Positions 1 through 6,546 of a stretch of 17,905 nucleotides of DNA are shown one piece after another. The stretch covers positions 1 through 17,905 of the forward strand of contig JAXDBN010000263.1 in the NCBI GenBank assembly GCA_034678805.1. The letters run 5' to 3'. Numbering within the stretch: the stretch's first letter is position 1; each line of letters begins with the position of its first letter. Position numbers and translations under genes: made by a program. Origin of the DNA: PHAA01 sp034678805. GTDB taxonomy: Bacteria > Bacillota > Syntrophomonadia > Syntrophomonadales > Syntrophomonadaceae. The notes under the pieces were generated by a model, which saw only the letters and a list, made by a program, of their open reading frames with translations, made no database searches and had not been told where the DNA came from.

Positions 1-422
1 ATAAACAGGATCGCAAAGATTTTCCCCTTATAGCGGGAATTTTCCATAGCCTTGGTCAGATAACGCAAAAACAACCTGCGGTTAGGCAGGTCGGTAAGAG
101 CATCATAATAGCCAAGATGATGTATATCCTCCATGAACGTTTTTAATTGAGCATTCTTTTCCTGCAGCTGTTCAGAACGTTGCTCTATTTCCTGCTCCAG
201 CTGGCTGGTGCGCAGCAACCAAGCCTGTCTCTCCTTACGGATAGCCAGAGCGTTATAAGCATATAATCCCAATAAGCATAAGAGGGAGCTTACCAGTAAA
301 ATCGTGGTTAATTTCTGGCTGATTGGCCAGGCTGGCGTCCAAAGTAAAAGGGCCGCAACGCTGGCGAGGCTGTATATTAGAATAAGACCGGATAAGACTT
401 TATTCCATGCCATCCTGTCCAA
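1..422 (-). CDS. Membrane-anchored GGDEF (diguanylate cyclase) protein, N-terminal part
   Basis: The reading frame runs off the left edge, so only about 140 N-terminal residues are present. They hold two hydrophobic segments (about residues 8-30 and 36-56 counted from the start), then a charged coiled-coil stretch rich in Glu and Gln, then the characteristic opening of a GGDEF domain, YYDALTDLPNRR. The catalytic GGDEF motif itself lies outside the window, so cyclase activity is inferred from the family. Such proteins make cyclic di-GMP at the membrane. Start: a TTG at 422 lies 9 nt after a GGAGG (complement of 432-436); an ATG three codons later (413) is 18 nt away and is the alternative. The region upstream holds several inverted repeats. 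Confidence 0.82.
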   Translation of the reverse strand, partial: MDRMAWNKVLSGLILIYSLASVAALLLWTPAWPISQKLTTILLVSSLLCLLGLYAYNALAIRKERQAWLLRTSQLEQEIEQRSEQLQEKNAQLKTFMEDIHHLGYYDALTDLPNRRLFLRYLTKAMENSRYKGKIFAILF

Positions 423-547
423 TACTCTCAACCTCCATAATTTAACACTAACTTTGAATTATTCTACACATTACTGGAATAACCTTTTTTCTTTAGGAAT
501 TTTTTCCGTTTTATGTCAGTATAAGAAACGGACCTCATATTAGTCCA

Positions 548-664
548 ATTATAAACAATTTTCAACAAAAAGTTGACTATTATTTCGTCTCAGGGCTTGA
601 TTTTATGGGAATATAAGCCCATCATTGTTCCGGAACAATACCCCTGTCCTTAAAGGACAGGGGT
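548..664. repeat. Cluster of inverted repeats between two minus-strand genes
   Basis: Within about 100 bases there are four inverted repeats: TCAAC-N5-GTTGA (562-576), GGGCTT-N16-AAGCCC (593-620), a perfect 16-bp palindrome ATTGTTCCGGAACAAT (624-639), and an 11-bp hairpin immediately next to it (640-664). The last one can serve as the terminator of the lipoprotein gene. The others lie upstream of the GGDEF gene, near a TATAAT-like sequence on the minus strand (548-553), and could be operator sites. Their function is unknown. Confidence 0.55.
640..664 (-). terminator. Hairpin terminator of the lipoprotein gene
   Basis: An 11-bp perfect stem (ACCCCTGTCCT paired with its complement) with a 3-nt loop lies 36 nt after the stop codon of the lipoprotein gene. 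On the minus strand it is followed only by ATTGTTCC, so the U-tract is weak. The stem is strong enough that a termination or 3'-end-protection role is the simplest reading. Confidence 0.55.
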
Positions 665-700
665 GTAAAAAGCTTGAGTTTACTTACCTATTTCGATTGG

Positions 701-2155
701 TTATTTTTCGACTGTTACCATCCGGGTATAATCGTTCCATCCTACCGTAAAGCCTAATTTCTCAAAATCACGCATTTTTATATAGGTGCGGCTGTTGACA
801 ATTATGCCGGTCATATTTATCCTCTGCCCATTCTGAAGTACATAGGCCTGATGAGCAGACGCATCCCAGCCCACTGTTTCACCTAACGACTCGCCTACCA
901 TACGCAAGGGCAGATATGTGCGGCCTTCCACCATCTGTACACTGAGCCGTCCGCTGTTGCTGAACAGACCATTACTGCTGGTATAATATCCGGAGTCGAC
1001 ATATACAGTCATCTGTCGCGGCATCTTTCCCTGCAGAACGGTTATGGAAGTAGCGGTAGCTGGTGCGGTAACCTGTACGTTTCCGCCGGTTTTTATGGTC
1101 TGAGTGGAACTAAAGGTACAATTTAGGCGGTCGGCTGAACTGGTACCGGTAATATTCAAGTGAATCCGGCTGGCCACATTATAGCTATTGGCACCGGCTT
1201 TTTCGATGCTGGAGACTATTGCGGAATCATTCAGGACTCTCTGCATTTCGGCCTCAGAGGCAGCACTGAGGCTCTCTATTTCCCATATGGCACTCTGGCT
1301 GTCCTGCTTGACCTCGGCAACCATTACATCCAGGCTCTGGAGAGCCTGCAATTTGGCTTGATAAGTGATTCCTAACTGGGCCGCTTCGGCTGGGCTCAAA
1401 CCATTTAAGAAATTCTTCAGGGACAAGCTCAGTTTATCGATATTGTTGATCGTATATATCGCCCCGGATTTAAAGACATCCATCAGGTCAGCTCCGCGTA
1501 AGGTCAGGGTATATTTATTCCCGCTTTGGGTAACCAGGTCAGCAGAATAATCCCCATAAACGTCGTTGATCAGCCCATCAAATAGTTTTTTAAACACCAG
1601 ATTCTGACGGGATGACTTCTGCAGGAGTTGACTGGTTACCCCGGGCTGACTCCCTTCCGGCATCAGTGCAGACATCTCTTGGTCGCTGATGCTTATCCAT
1701 TGAACGCCGGTAAAGATCCGGTCCAGATTTTGCTTTTCGGCAGGAGTACAGAATTGGCCGATAAAACTCAAAAGCTGATCAATCTTTATGTACATGATGT
1801 TATTTTTATATACTACCGAAAATGATCCTTTTTCAGCTTTAGTACGGTTATCAAAGATGGTGTAATCATATTGGAAAGCATCCTGATTCATATCTACTTT
1901 GCCGCTGAATTCGATTAATAACTGCCCCAAAGCACTGTTCAAAGTCTGGGCGCTCATGGCATCCTGACCGGTAAACATACTGGACGGCAGGGTAGAAAGG
2001 TCAATTACATAGCTGCCGGTGTCCTCGAAAACCTCCTGGCTGCTTACTTCGCTCATCAGGCTGTAATAAGTCTTTTCCGCCGGGCTGCAGCCTGAAATAA
2101 TGCTCATTCCCATCATCAGGACGAGCAGTAAAGCCAGCCATCTTTTCTTAAACAT
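701..2155 (-). CDS. Lipoprotein with C-terminal copper amine oxidase-like stalk domain
   Basis: The 484-residue product begins with a lipoprotein signal: Lys/Lys/Arg, a hydrophobic run, then the lipobox ISGC with the lipidated Cys at position 23. It should therefore be anchored on the outer face of the cytoplasmic membrane. The last 80-90 residues match the copper amine oxidase N-terminal-like (stalk) domain common in surface proteins of Clostridia; visible signs are RTYLPLRMVGESLG, VGWDASAHQAYV and the closing KLGFTVGWNDYTRMVTV. That domain is structural and does not imply amine oxidase activity. The middle (about 30-380) is a Ser/Thr/Gln-rich region that I do not recognise. AAAGGAGGGTG ends a few bases before the ATG. 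Substrate and partner are unknown; a cell-envelope role is inferred. Confidence 0.85.
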   Translation of the reverse strand: MFKKRWLALLLVLMMGMSIISGCSPAEKTYYSLMSEVSSQEVFEDTGSYVIDLSTLPSSMFTGQDAMSAQTLNSALGQLLIEFSGKVDMNQDAFQYDYTIFDNRTKAEKGSFSVVYKNNIMYIKIDQLLSFIGQFCTPAEKQNLDRIFTGVQWISISDQEMSALMPEGSQPGVTSQLLQKSSRQNLVFKKLFDGLINDVYGDYSADLVTQSGNKYTLTLRGADLMDVFKSGAIYTINNIDKLSLSLKNFLNGLSPAEAAQLGITYQAKLQALQSLDVMVAEVKQDSQSAIWEIESLSAASEAEMQRVLNDSAIVSSIEKAGANSYNVASRIHLNITGTSSADRLNCTFSSTQTIKTGGNVQVTAPATATSITVLQGKMPRQMTVYVDSGYYTSSNGLFSNSGRLSVQMVEGRTYLPLRMVGESLGETVGWDASAHQAYVLQNGQRINMTGIIVNSRTYIKMRDFEKLGFTVGWNDYTRMVTVEK

Positions 2156-2224
2156 ATTTCACCCTCCTTTTATTAAATATACGGATAATATAACAAAGAA
2201 TGGCTGCTCTGCCCATATAAATCC

Positions 2225-2257
2225 AAAAAAGCCTGCTGAAATTGATCAGCAGGCTTT
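2225..2257 (-). terminator. Rho-independent terminator of the glycosyltransferase gene
   Basis: A 10-bp stem, AGCCTGCTGA (2230-2239) with TCAGCAGGCT (2246-2255), has a 6-nt loop and is followed on the minus strand by TTTTTT. It starts 25 nt after the glycosyltransferase stop codon and separates that gene from the lipoprotein gene downstream. Confidence 0.9.
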
Positions 2258-2280
2258 ATATAAACTAAAATGTCAGACTG

Positions 2281-3834
2281 TTAGCGGCTTTCGCCCCCGG
2301 CTACGGTAACATGCGGACGGCTTTCCTGGTTTATAGTAGCCTTGACTACTTCCACCGGCTTTAAAATAGGAGACTGCCGATTCACTACCAGGGTCGGATA
2401 TACCGGTTTGGCCTGGCGGCGGGAGGCAGCTTCAGCTTCCCCTGCTTGGTTTTCTTTAGAAACCAGGGCTACAGACGCTAGACTGCGGCGCACACCGGCA
2501 ACCTTTACCTTGTCCGCTTTTGGTACGACCGCTAAAGCCGGCGCTGGCTGGCCAGTCGCAGCCAACTCGGAGTCAACCGCCTTGCCAGTTTCCAAAGAGT
2601 TAATGGAAATACCGCGAACATGGCGGGTATGAGCCCAATTATCTTGATTCTTATGCTGGAATAGGCCCCAGATCGTTACCGGGAACCAGGTCAGTCCATA
2701 GAACGGATAAGTAATATAATAGAAATAAGCCCGGCGGGGTGCCCCTTCCAACACCAAACCCAGCATGGGGTAACAGTATCCCACCAGACCAAATACCCAC
2801 CACCACCATTTAGGTGCTACACCGGTCAGCATTGAATCATACAGCGGTACGGGAGATAAATAAGCCGCGGCTGCAAACAGGAAGGTAGTAAACATGATTG
2901 TAATCAGGAATGGTTGAAACAGGTATATGGCCCCATCAATAGGATACCATTTTCTCTCCTTGATACCTTTCTTAACCAAAGGTATCATGTAACGGAAAGC
3001 AACATCCCAATGCCCCTGCAGCCAGCGGGTCCGCTGTCTCCAGGTCTGGGAGAAATATACCGGTTTTTCATCGAAAACCTTGGCTTCGTGAGCCCAAGAG
3101 GTTTTAATACCGTTCATTATCAGCTTCATGGTAAATTCCAGGTCCTCGGTCAGGCAGGTCGCCCCCCAACCATATTCCTTAAGCAGATTGTATTCCAGGC
3201 ATACGCCGGTACCGCCCAGAGCATTGGACAAGCCCTTCTGGTAACGGGCCAGCTGCCACATGCGATTCATAGACCAGTAAGCGGTAGCATAGCAAGCTGT
3301 AACCCATGAATCGTTTGGGTTCTTGGTGTCCAGGTAACCTTGGATGGAACGATGTCCCTGCTTAAGTTTGGAGTTCATCTCCAACAGGAAATTGGCTGAT
3401 ACAACATTATCAGCATCGAAAAGACAGATAGCATCATACTTCTGGTCTTTCATAGCAAACAGTTTTTCAAACATCCATTCCAGCGCAAAACCCTTGCCTC
3501 TTTGAGGCGAAAACCGTTCGTATACCAGAGCCCCTTCTTCACGTGCTATTGCTGCTGTTTTATCTTCGCAGTTGTCAGCAATAACGTATATGTCAAAGAG
3601 CTCAACCGGGTAATTCAATCTTCTTAGGCTTTCCAAATGGTAACGGATTACCGCTTCCTCGTTATGAGCTGCAGTTATCAGAGCAAATCTCTTTTCAGGG
3701 GTAAAGTCTTTTTCTTCCTCGCGTTTGCGCCATCCCCAGACAGACACATAATAATAGTACAATAAGAACAGGATAACTATCGCTTCCGCCACGGTTACAA
3801 TGCCTGACAAGGCATCATACAACAAGCCGTCCAT
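2281..3834 (-). CDS. Membrane glycosyltransferase family 2 (processive, cellulose/PNAG synthase-like)
   Basis: About 517 residues. An N-terminal membrane segment (about 12-34) is followed by a GT-A catalytic domain with all key motifs of processive family 2 enzymes: the opening ITAAHNEE, DNCED (about 88-92), the metal-binding DADN (141-144), TED (230-232) holding the catalytic-base Asp, and QRTRW (268-272), the Q/RxxRW acceptor-binding motif. Three or so further membrane segments follow (about 303-330, 345-365, 371-393). The family transfers sugars from a nucleotide sugar to a growing chain at the membrane; the product sugar cannot be read here. The last roughly 105 residues after the membrane part form an Ala/Val/Pro-rich, charged, low-complexity tail unusual for the family. 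Start: GTG at 3837 and ATG at 3834 are adjacent; the ATG has the better distance (7 nt) to GAGG. No biosynthetic partner gene lies nearby. Confidence 0.9.
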   Translation of the reverse strand: MDGLLYDALSGIVTVAEAIVILFLLYYYYVSVWGWRKREEEKDFTPEKRFALITAAHNEEAVIRYHLESLRRLNYPVELFDIYVIADNCEDKTAAIAREEGALVYERFSPQRGKGFALEWMFEKLFAMKDQKYDAICLFDADNVVSANFLLEMNSKLKQGHRSIQGYLDTKNPNDSWVTACYATAYWSMNRMWQLARYQKGLSNALGGTGVCLEYNLLKEYGWGATCLTEDLEFTMKLIMNGIKTSWAHEAKVFDEKPVYFSQTWRQRTRWLQGHWDVAFRYMIPLVKKGIKERKWYPIDGAIYLFQPFLITIMFTTFLFAAAAYLSPVPLYDSMLTGVAPKWWWWVFGLVGYCYPMLGLVLEGAPRRAYFYYITYPFYGLTWFPVTIWGLFQHKNQDNWAHTRHVRGISINSLETGKAVDSELAATGQPAPALAVVPKADKVKVAGVRRSLASVALVSKENQAGEAEAASRRQAKPVYPTLVVNRQSPILKPVEVVKATINQESRPHVTVAGGESR

Positions 3835-3919
3835 CACACGACCTCTTTCTCTAGTTTAGTTGGTTTACTTCTAATAGGATTGCCACTGGAATATTATGTT
3901 TTAAGATTCAACCTTATAT

Positions 3920-3948
3920 ACTCTACCAAAAATACTGAACTCTTTCAA
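3920..3948 (-). promoter_or_regulatory. Sigma-A-type promoter of the glycosyltransferase gene
   Basis: On the minus strand TTGAAA (complement of 3943-3948) and TAGAGT (complement of 3920-3925) are separated by exactly 17 bases. The predicted start of transcription lies about 75-80 nt before the ATG at 3834. Confidence 0.5.
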
Positions 3949-3991
3949 TATATTTCGCATTTACCAACCCGAAGTAAATGGTTCTGCCTGC

Positions 3992-4720
3992 CTATGCGGT
4001 CCTTTTTTGCGATATTTCATCTATAAGTTTAAACATATCCTCAAGGCTTCCACGCCAATCGGGGGTATATATATTATTACCCCGGTCAATGAGGCGGTCT
4101 TCTACCAGGTAGGTCTTCATACCGATCAAACCGGCGACAAGATCCTCATCGCGGTCGTTGCCAACCATGAGACAGGCTGATGGTTCGACACCGATTTGGT
4201 CAGCGATCTCCTGGTAGTACTCAGGACTGGGTTTACAGTAATGCATTACTTCGTAAGAAGTGACCAGATCAAAGGGGAAATCACCCACACCCGCCCAATC
4301 AAGACGCAATTGAATAGCCCGCCGCGGAAAAACTGAATTGGTGGCTATTACTACTTTGGCTCCACTGGTGAATACCTGCTCCATCATCTGCCTGGTCCCT
4401 TGAAAGGTAGCGCAATACTTCTGCAAGCGGGGAAAACCAGTCCTATAAAACTCATCGAAAAAAGCCTTGGTTTGCACTTCATCAACCGACAGGGAGCTGA
4501 AAAAGTGCTTCATAAAAACCTCTTCATTGCAAATATACGGATTTTTGTCCTTAATCATGACATCGGTGGATAATAGTATCTGTTTTATAAAGATTTCCGG
4601 GTCTTCAAATCCATTTTGGGCAGCCATTTTGCCCATTTCCTGAAAATATTTGGTAAGAAAGAAATCCATATCTATGTCAAGCAAAGTGCCGTCAAGATCA
4701 AATAAAACCGCTCTAAACAT
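3992..4720 (-). CDS. HAD-superfamily hydrolase (phosphatase-like)
   Basis: A 242-residue haloacid dehalogenase-type protein. Motif I is FDLDGTL near the N-terminus (nucleophile Asp8, second Asp10), followed by a helical cap region; motif II is VVIATNS, the motif III Lys is in CKPSPEYY, and motif IV is MVGNDRDED. All four catalytic motifs are intact, so a Mg-dependent phosphohydrolase is likely. The cap size resembles phosphoglycolate phosphatase or pyrimidine nucleotidase-like enzymes, but the substrate cannot be assigned. Start: TTG at 4723 and ATG at 4720 are adjacent; the ATG sits 7 nt from an AGAGG and is preferred. The gene is transcribed away from the DedA gene, with a 324-nt divergent spacer between the two starts. 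Confidence 0.88.
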   Translation of the reverse strand: MFRAVLFDLDGTLLDIDMDFFLTKYFQEMGKMAAQNGFEDPEIFIKQILLSTDVMIKDKNPYICNEEVFMKHFFSSLSVDEVQTKAFFDEFYRTGFPRLQKYCATFQGTRQMMEQVFTSGAKVVIATNSVFPRRAIQLRLDWAGVGDFPFDLVTSYEVMHYCKPSPEYYQEIADQIGVEPSACLMVGNDRDEDLVAGLIGMKTYLVEDRLIDRGNNIYTPDWRGSLEDMFKLIDEISQKRTA

Positions 4721-5044
4721 CAATTAACCTCTGTTTTTTCGTAGTAAAAAATTCATTAAATATTTATACTACCCAGCCTGCAAAATCTTTCATGATTAAT
4801 TTAACCGAAGCAGGGGCAACTCATCCCTCGCCTTGGCAATTTCATTCGCTTTACACAAATTGGTATTGCCATTCATAATACCCATAAACCCGGAGAAAAT
4901 CAATACTAAATAGGATTTTGGGCTATTGACTAAACCTTTCATATAATTTAGACTGAATTGCACAAAATTATATATTTTTCAGCTTGCGCAAGCAGCTTTT
5001 TTATTTGCCTACGCTTCTGTCTTTGCCAGGAAAGGACAAGATCC
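4721..5044. other. Divergent intergenic region between HAD and DedA genes
   Basis: No open frame with a ribosome site or protein-like composition is visible in these 324 bases. They hold the DedA promoter (separate entry) and, downstream of its predicted start, a small palindrome GCTTGCGCAAGC (4982-4993) soon followed by TTTTTT in the leader. I could not find a convincing promoter for the HAD gene; TTGCAG and TTTAAT 17 bases apart on the minus strand near 4760-4785 are a weak candidate. Confidence 0.5.
4926..4954 (+). promoter_or_regulatory. Sigma-A-type promoter of the DedA gene
   Basis: TTGACT (4926-4931) and TAGACT (4949-4954) are separated by 17 bases. A TATAAT at 4942-4947 lies between them but is only 10 bases from TTGACT. 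The predicted transcription start is near 4961, giving a leader of about 85 nt before the ATG at 5045. Confidence 0.5.
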
Positions 5045-5722
5045 ATGGATTCTACCTTAGCTTTTACATTCATAGATATATTTGTAAATTTGGATGAATA
5101 TTTGGTTAACATAATCAGCCAATATGGCAGCTGGGCCTACCTCATAATTTTTTTGGTTATATTCTGTGAAACCGGTCTGGTTATTACCCCATTTCTCCCG
5201 GGGGATTCCCTTATTTTTATACTGGGGGCGCTGGCCGCGGGCGGTGAAATTAACCTGGCAGTCATCGGGGCGACCCTAATGACCGCTGCGGTATTAGGTA
5301 ATGTAATAAATTATCGTATCGGGAGCTATATAGGTCCCAAGGTTTTTAGCGGTACCAAAATTCGGTTTCTTAATGAAAACCACCTCCACCGCACCCAGGA
5401 TTTTTACAAAAAACATGGCGGCAAAACCATTGTTATGGCTCGCTTTCTTCCTATTATCCGTACTTTCGCTCCCTTTGTAGCTGGCATCGGGGGTATGCAT
5501 AAGGGAAAATTTTTGATCTATAATTTGGTTGGCAGCGTAAGTTGGGTAGCCTTGTTTTTGTGGGGTGGTTGGGCATTCGGCAACATTCCAGTTGTGGAAC
5601 GCAATTTAAGCCTGGTTGTTTTAGGTATTATTATTGTGACCTGCCTGCCTGCTCTAATCGGTTTCCTGAAAGAAAGATTGAAGAAGCGGCCCCAACCGGA
5701 GTGCAGTAAAGCCGAAGGTTAG
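5045..5722 (+). CDS. DedA/SNARE-associated family membrane protein
   Basis: A 225-residue integral membrane protein with the signature features of the DedA family: the re-entrant region ETGLVITPFLPGDSLIF near the N-terminus, VLGNVINYRIGSYIG, the Arg-rich motif RFLPIIRTFAPFVAGIGGM, and NLVGSVSWV near the last membrane segments. The family comprises lipid transporters or scramblases (undecaprenyl phosphate and phosphatidylethanolamine flipping have been shown for some bacterial members) that depend on the proton gradient; which lipid this one moves cannot be read. Start: the frame is open from 4958, but AAAGGA with 8 nt spacing precedes the ATG at 5045, the upstream 29 residues are Cys-rich and unlike the family, and the predicted transcription start lies at about 4961. 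The gene appears monocistronic. Confidence 0.92.
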   Translation: MDSTLAFTFIDIFVNLDEYLVNIISQYGSWAYLIIFLVIFCETGLVITPFLPGDSLIFILGALAAGGEINLAVIGATLMTAAVLGNVINYRIGSYIGPKVFSGTKIRFLNENHLHRTQDFYKKHGGKTIVMARFLPIIRTFAPFVAGIGGMHKGKFLIYNLVGSVSWVALFLWGGWAFGNIPVVERNLSLVVLGIIIVTCLPALIGFLKERLKKRPQPECSKAEG

Positions 5723-5740
5723 TTATTTATACCTTCCCAT

Positions 5741-5757
5741 TGTCGAAAGGTTCGACA
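5741..5757. promoter_or_regulatory. Two inverted Spo0A-type boxes (TGTCGAA)
   Basis: TGTCGAA and its exact inverse TTCGACA are separated by AGG. TGTCGAA is the published core of the Spo0A (0A) box of sporulating Firmicutes. The pair ends 19 bases upstream of the -35 box of the zinc-ribbon gene and 18 bases after the DedA stop codon, so it is placed like an activator or repressor site. No T-run follows, so it is a poor terminator. Spo0A binding is inferred from sequence only. Confidence 0.5.
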
Positions 5758-5776
5758 CTAAGACTTTCTTTTAGAT

Positions 5777-5805
5777 TTGACAACGGTATACATTTGAATT
5801 AGAAT
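5777..5805 (+). promoter_or_regulatory. Strong sigma-A-type promoter of the zinc-ribbon gene
   Basis: A consensus TTGACA (5777-5782) and TAGAAT (5800-5805, one mismatch) stand 17 bases apart. The predicted start is near 5812, about 70 nt ahead of the ATG at 5883. Confidence 0.75.
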
Positions 5806-5882
5806 TTAATTTGCCTTGTTCTTTTAATCGTCTCCTTTGTGGGGGATTCAGTCCAAGAGTACTTCAGAAGGGAGATGGACGC

Positions 5883-6173
5883 ATGTTACAGGACAAATAC
5901 ATCGTTTGTAAGGATTGTGGCAACGAATTTCTGTTCTCAGTATCGGAACAGGAATTTTACGCGGAAAAAGGTTTTGAAAATGAACCGGGACGCTGCCCAG
6001 AGTGCAGAAGAGCTCGCAAAATGCAGCGTAATAGCAATTCCGGTTTCAGAGAGCAGCGCCAAATGTTTTCAACCATTTGTGCCAACTGTGGTCAGGAGAC
6101 AACTGTTCCATTCGAGCCTACTGGCGAGAGACCGGTATACTGCCGGGACTGCTTCCAAGCCAGACGCCGCTAG
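5883..6173 (+). CDS. Small double zinc-ribbon protein
   Basis: A 96-residue protein made almost entirely of two four-cysteine zinc-binding units. The first uses C9-x2-C12 and C38-x2-C41 and resembles the probable zinc-ribbon domain seen in many Clostridia and Chloroflexi (VCKDCGNEFLFSVSEQEFYA). The second uses C66-x2-C69 and C87-x2-C90 (CANCGQETTVPFEP...CRDC). Between and after them are Arg/Lys-rich stretches, ending in RARRR-like basic residues, which would suit nucleic-acid or protein binding. Cellular function is not established. Start: AAGGGAG (5868-5874) is 8 nt before the ATG at 5883; the upstream extension of the frame lacks homology-like sequence. It is a single-gene unit with its own strong promoter, putative Spo0A boxes and a strong terminator. 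Confidence 0.85.
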   Translation: MLQDKYIVCKDCGNEFLFSVSEQEFYAEKGFENEPGRCPECRRARKMQRNSNSGFREQRQMFSTICANCGQETTVPFEPTGERPVYCRDCFQARRR

Positions 6174-6190
6174 ATTATTCTAACGACCTT

Positions 6191-6224
6191 AAGGGGTTTA
6201 GCTTTTATGCTAAACCCCTTTTTT
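6191..6224 (+). terminator. Rho-independent terminator of the zinc-ribbon gene
   Basis: A perfect 12-bp stem, AAGGGGTTTAGC (6191-6202) with GCTAAACCCCTT (6209-6220), has a 6-nt loop and is followed by TTTT. It begins 17 nt after the stop codon. Confidence 0.93.
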
Positions 6225-6308
6225 GCGTCTAGTTTTCTATCAGACGGAAATTCATACCTTTTTTTCTTTTCTGTATTAAATTCATTTTAATACGGTCGAA
6301 ATATTTGG

Positions 6309-6338
6309 TTGACAAATAGTTAGTGTGCAAAATATAGT
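6309..6338 (+). promoter_or_regulatory. Sigma-A-type promoter of the acyl-CoA dehydrogenase gene
   Basis: A consensus TTGACA (6309-6314) and TATAGT (6333-6338, one mismatch) are 18 bases apart. The predicted start near 6345 gives a leader of about 200 nt before the coding sequence at 6547. Confidence 0.7.
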
Positions 6339-6344
6339 TGGGGT

Positions 6345-6546
6345 ATATGGAAACAACTTAAGCTGAGGGGCAGTCTATCTCGTCTTGGTTACCGCCATGT
6401 TAGAAATTGCTGTTGATTCAACCGCTTCGAATCGGTAGTACTTCAAAATGTTTAATACCAGGAAGGAGGGATCTTTACTATCGGAGATTGTACCCCCTAA
6501 CCCAGGAAGCAACCCGATGTTATCAAGGTAAAAAGGAGGAGTATGT
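6345..6546 (+). other. Long leader of the acyl-CoA dehydrogenase gene
   Basis: The roughly 200-nt untranslated region contains a 16-bp near-palindrome, ACCGCTTCGAATCGGT (6421-6436; ACCG, TTCGAA and CGGT symmetric, one mismatched pair), and a stretch AGGAAGGAGGG (6460-6470) that looks like a ribosome site without a following start codon. A 27-codon frame (6448-6531, ATG to TAA) ends 4 nt before the true ribosome site AAAGGAGG but has no ribosome site of its own. I do not recognise a known riboswitch. Confidence 0.4.

Noticed and set aside
304..543. 79-residue plus-strand frame at the left end
   Set aside because: It overlaps the start of the GGDEF gene on the other strand and has no ribosome site.
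4177..4183. TTCGACA (Spo0A-type core) inside the HAD gene
   Set aside because: Single copy within coding sequence, away from a promoter; expected by chance in 18 kb.
4958..5044. N-terminal extension of the DedA frame
   Set aside because: Cys-rich and unlike the family; the predicted transcription start falls at about the same point, and the ribosome site favours 5045.
5839..6183. 114-residue plus-strand frame overlapping the zinc-ribbon gene
   Set aside because: It lies in another frame of a gene with eight well-placed Cys residues, and the ribosome site fits the zinc-ribbon start.
6448..6531. 27-codon frame in the acyl-CoA dehydrogenase leader as a real gene
   Set aside because: It has no ribosome site before its ATG; kept only as a point in the leader finding.
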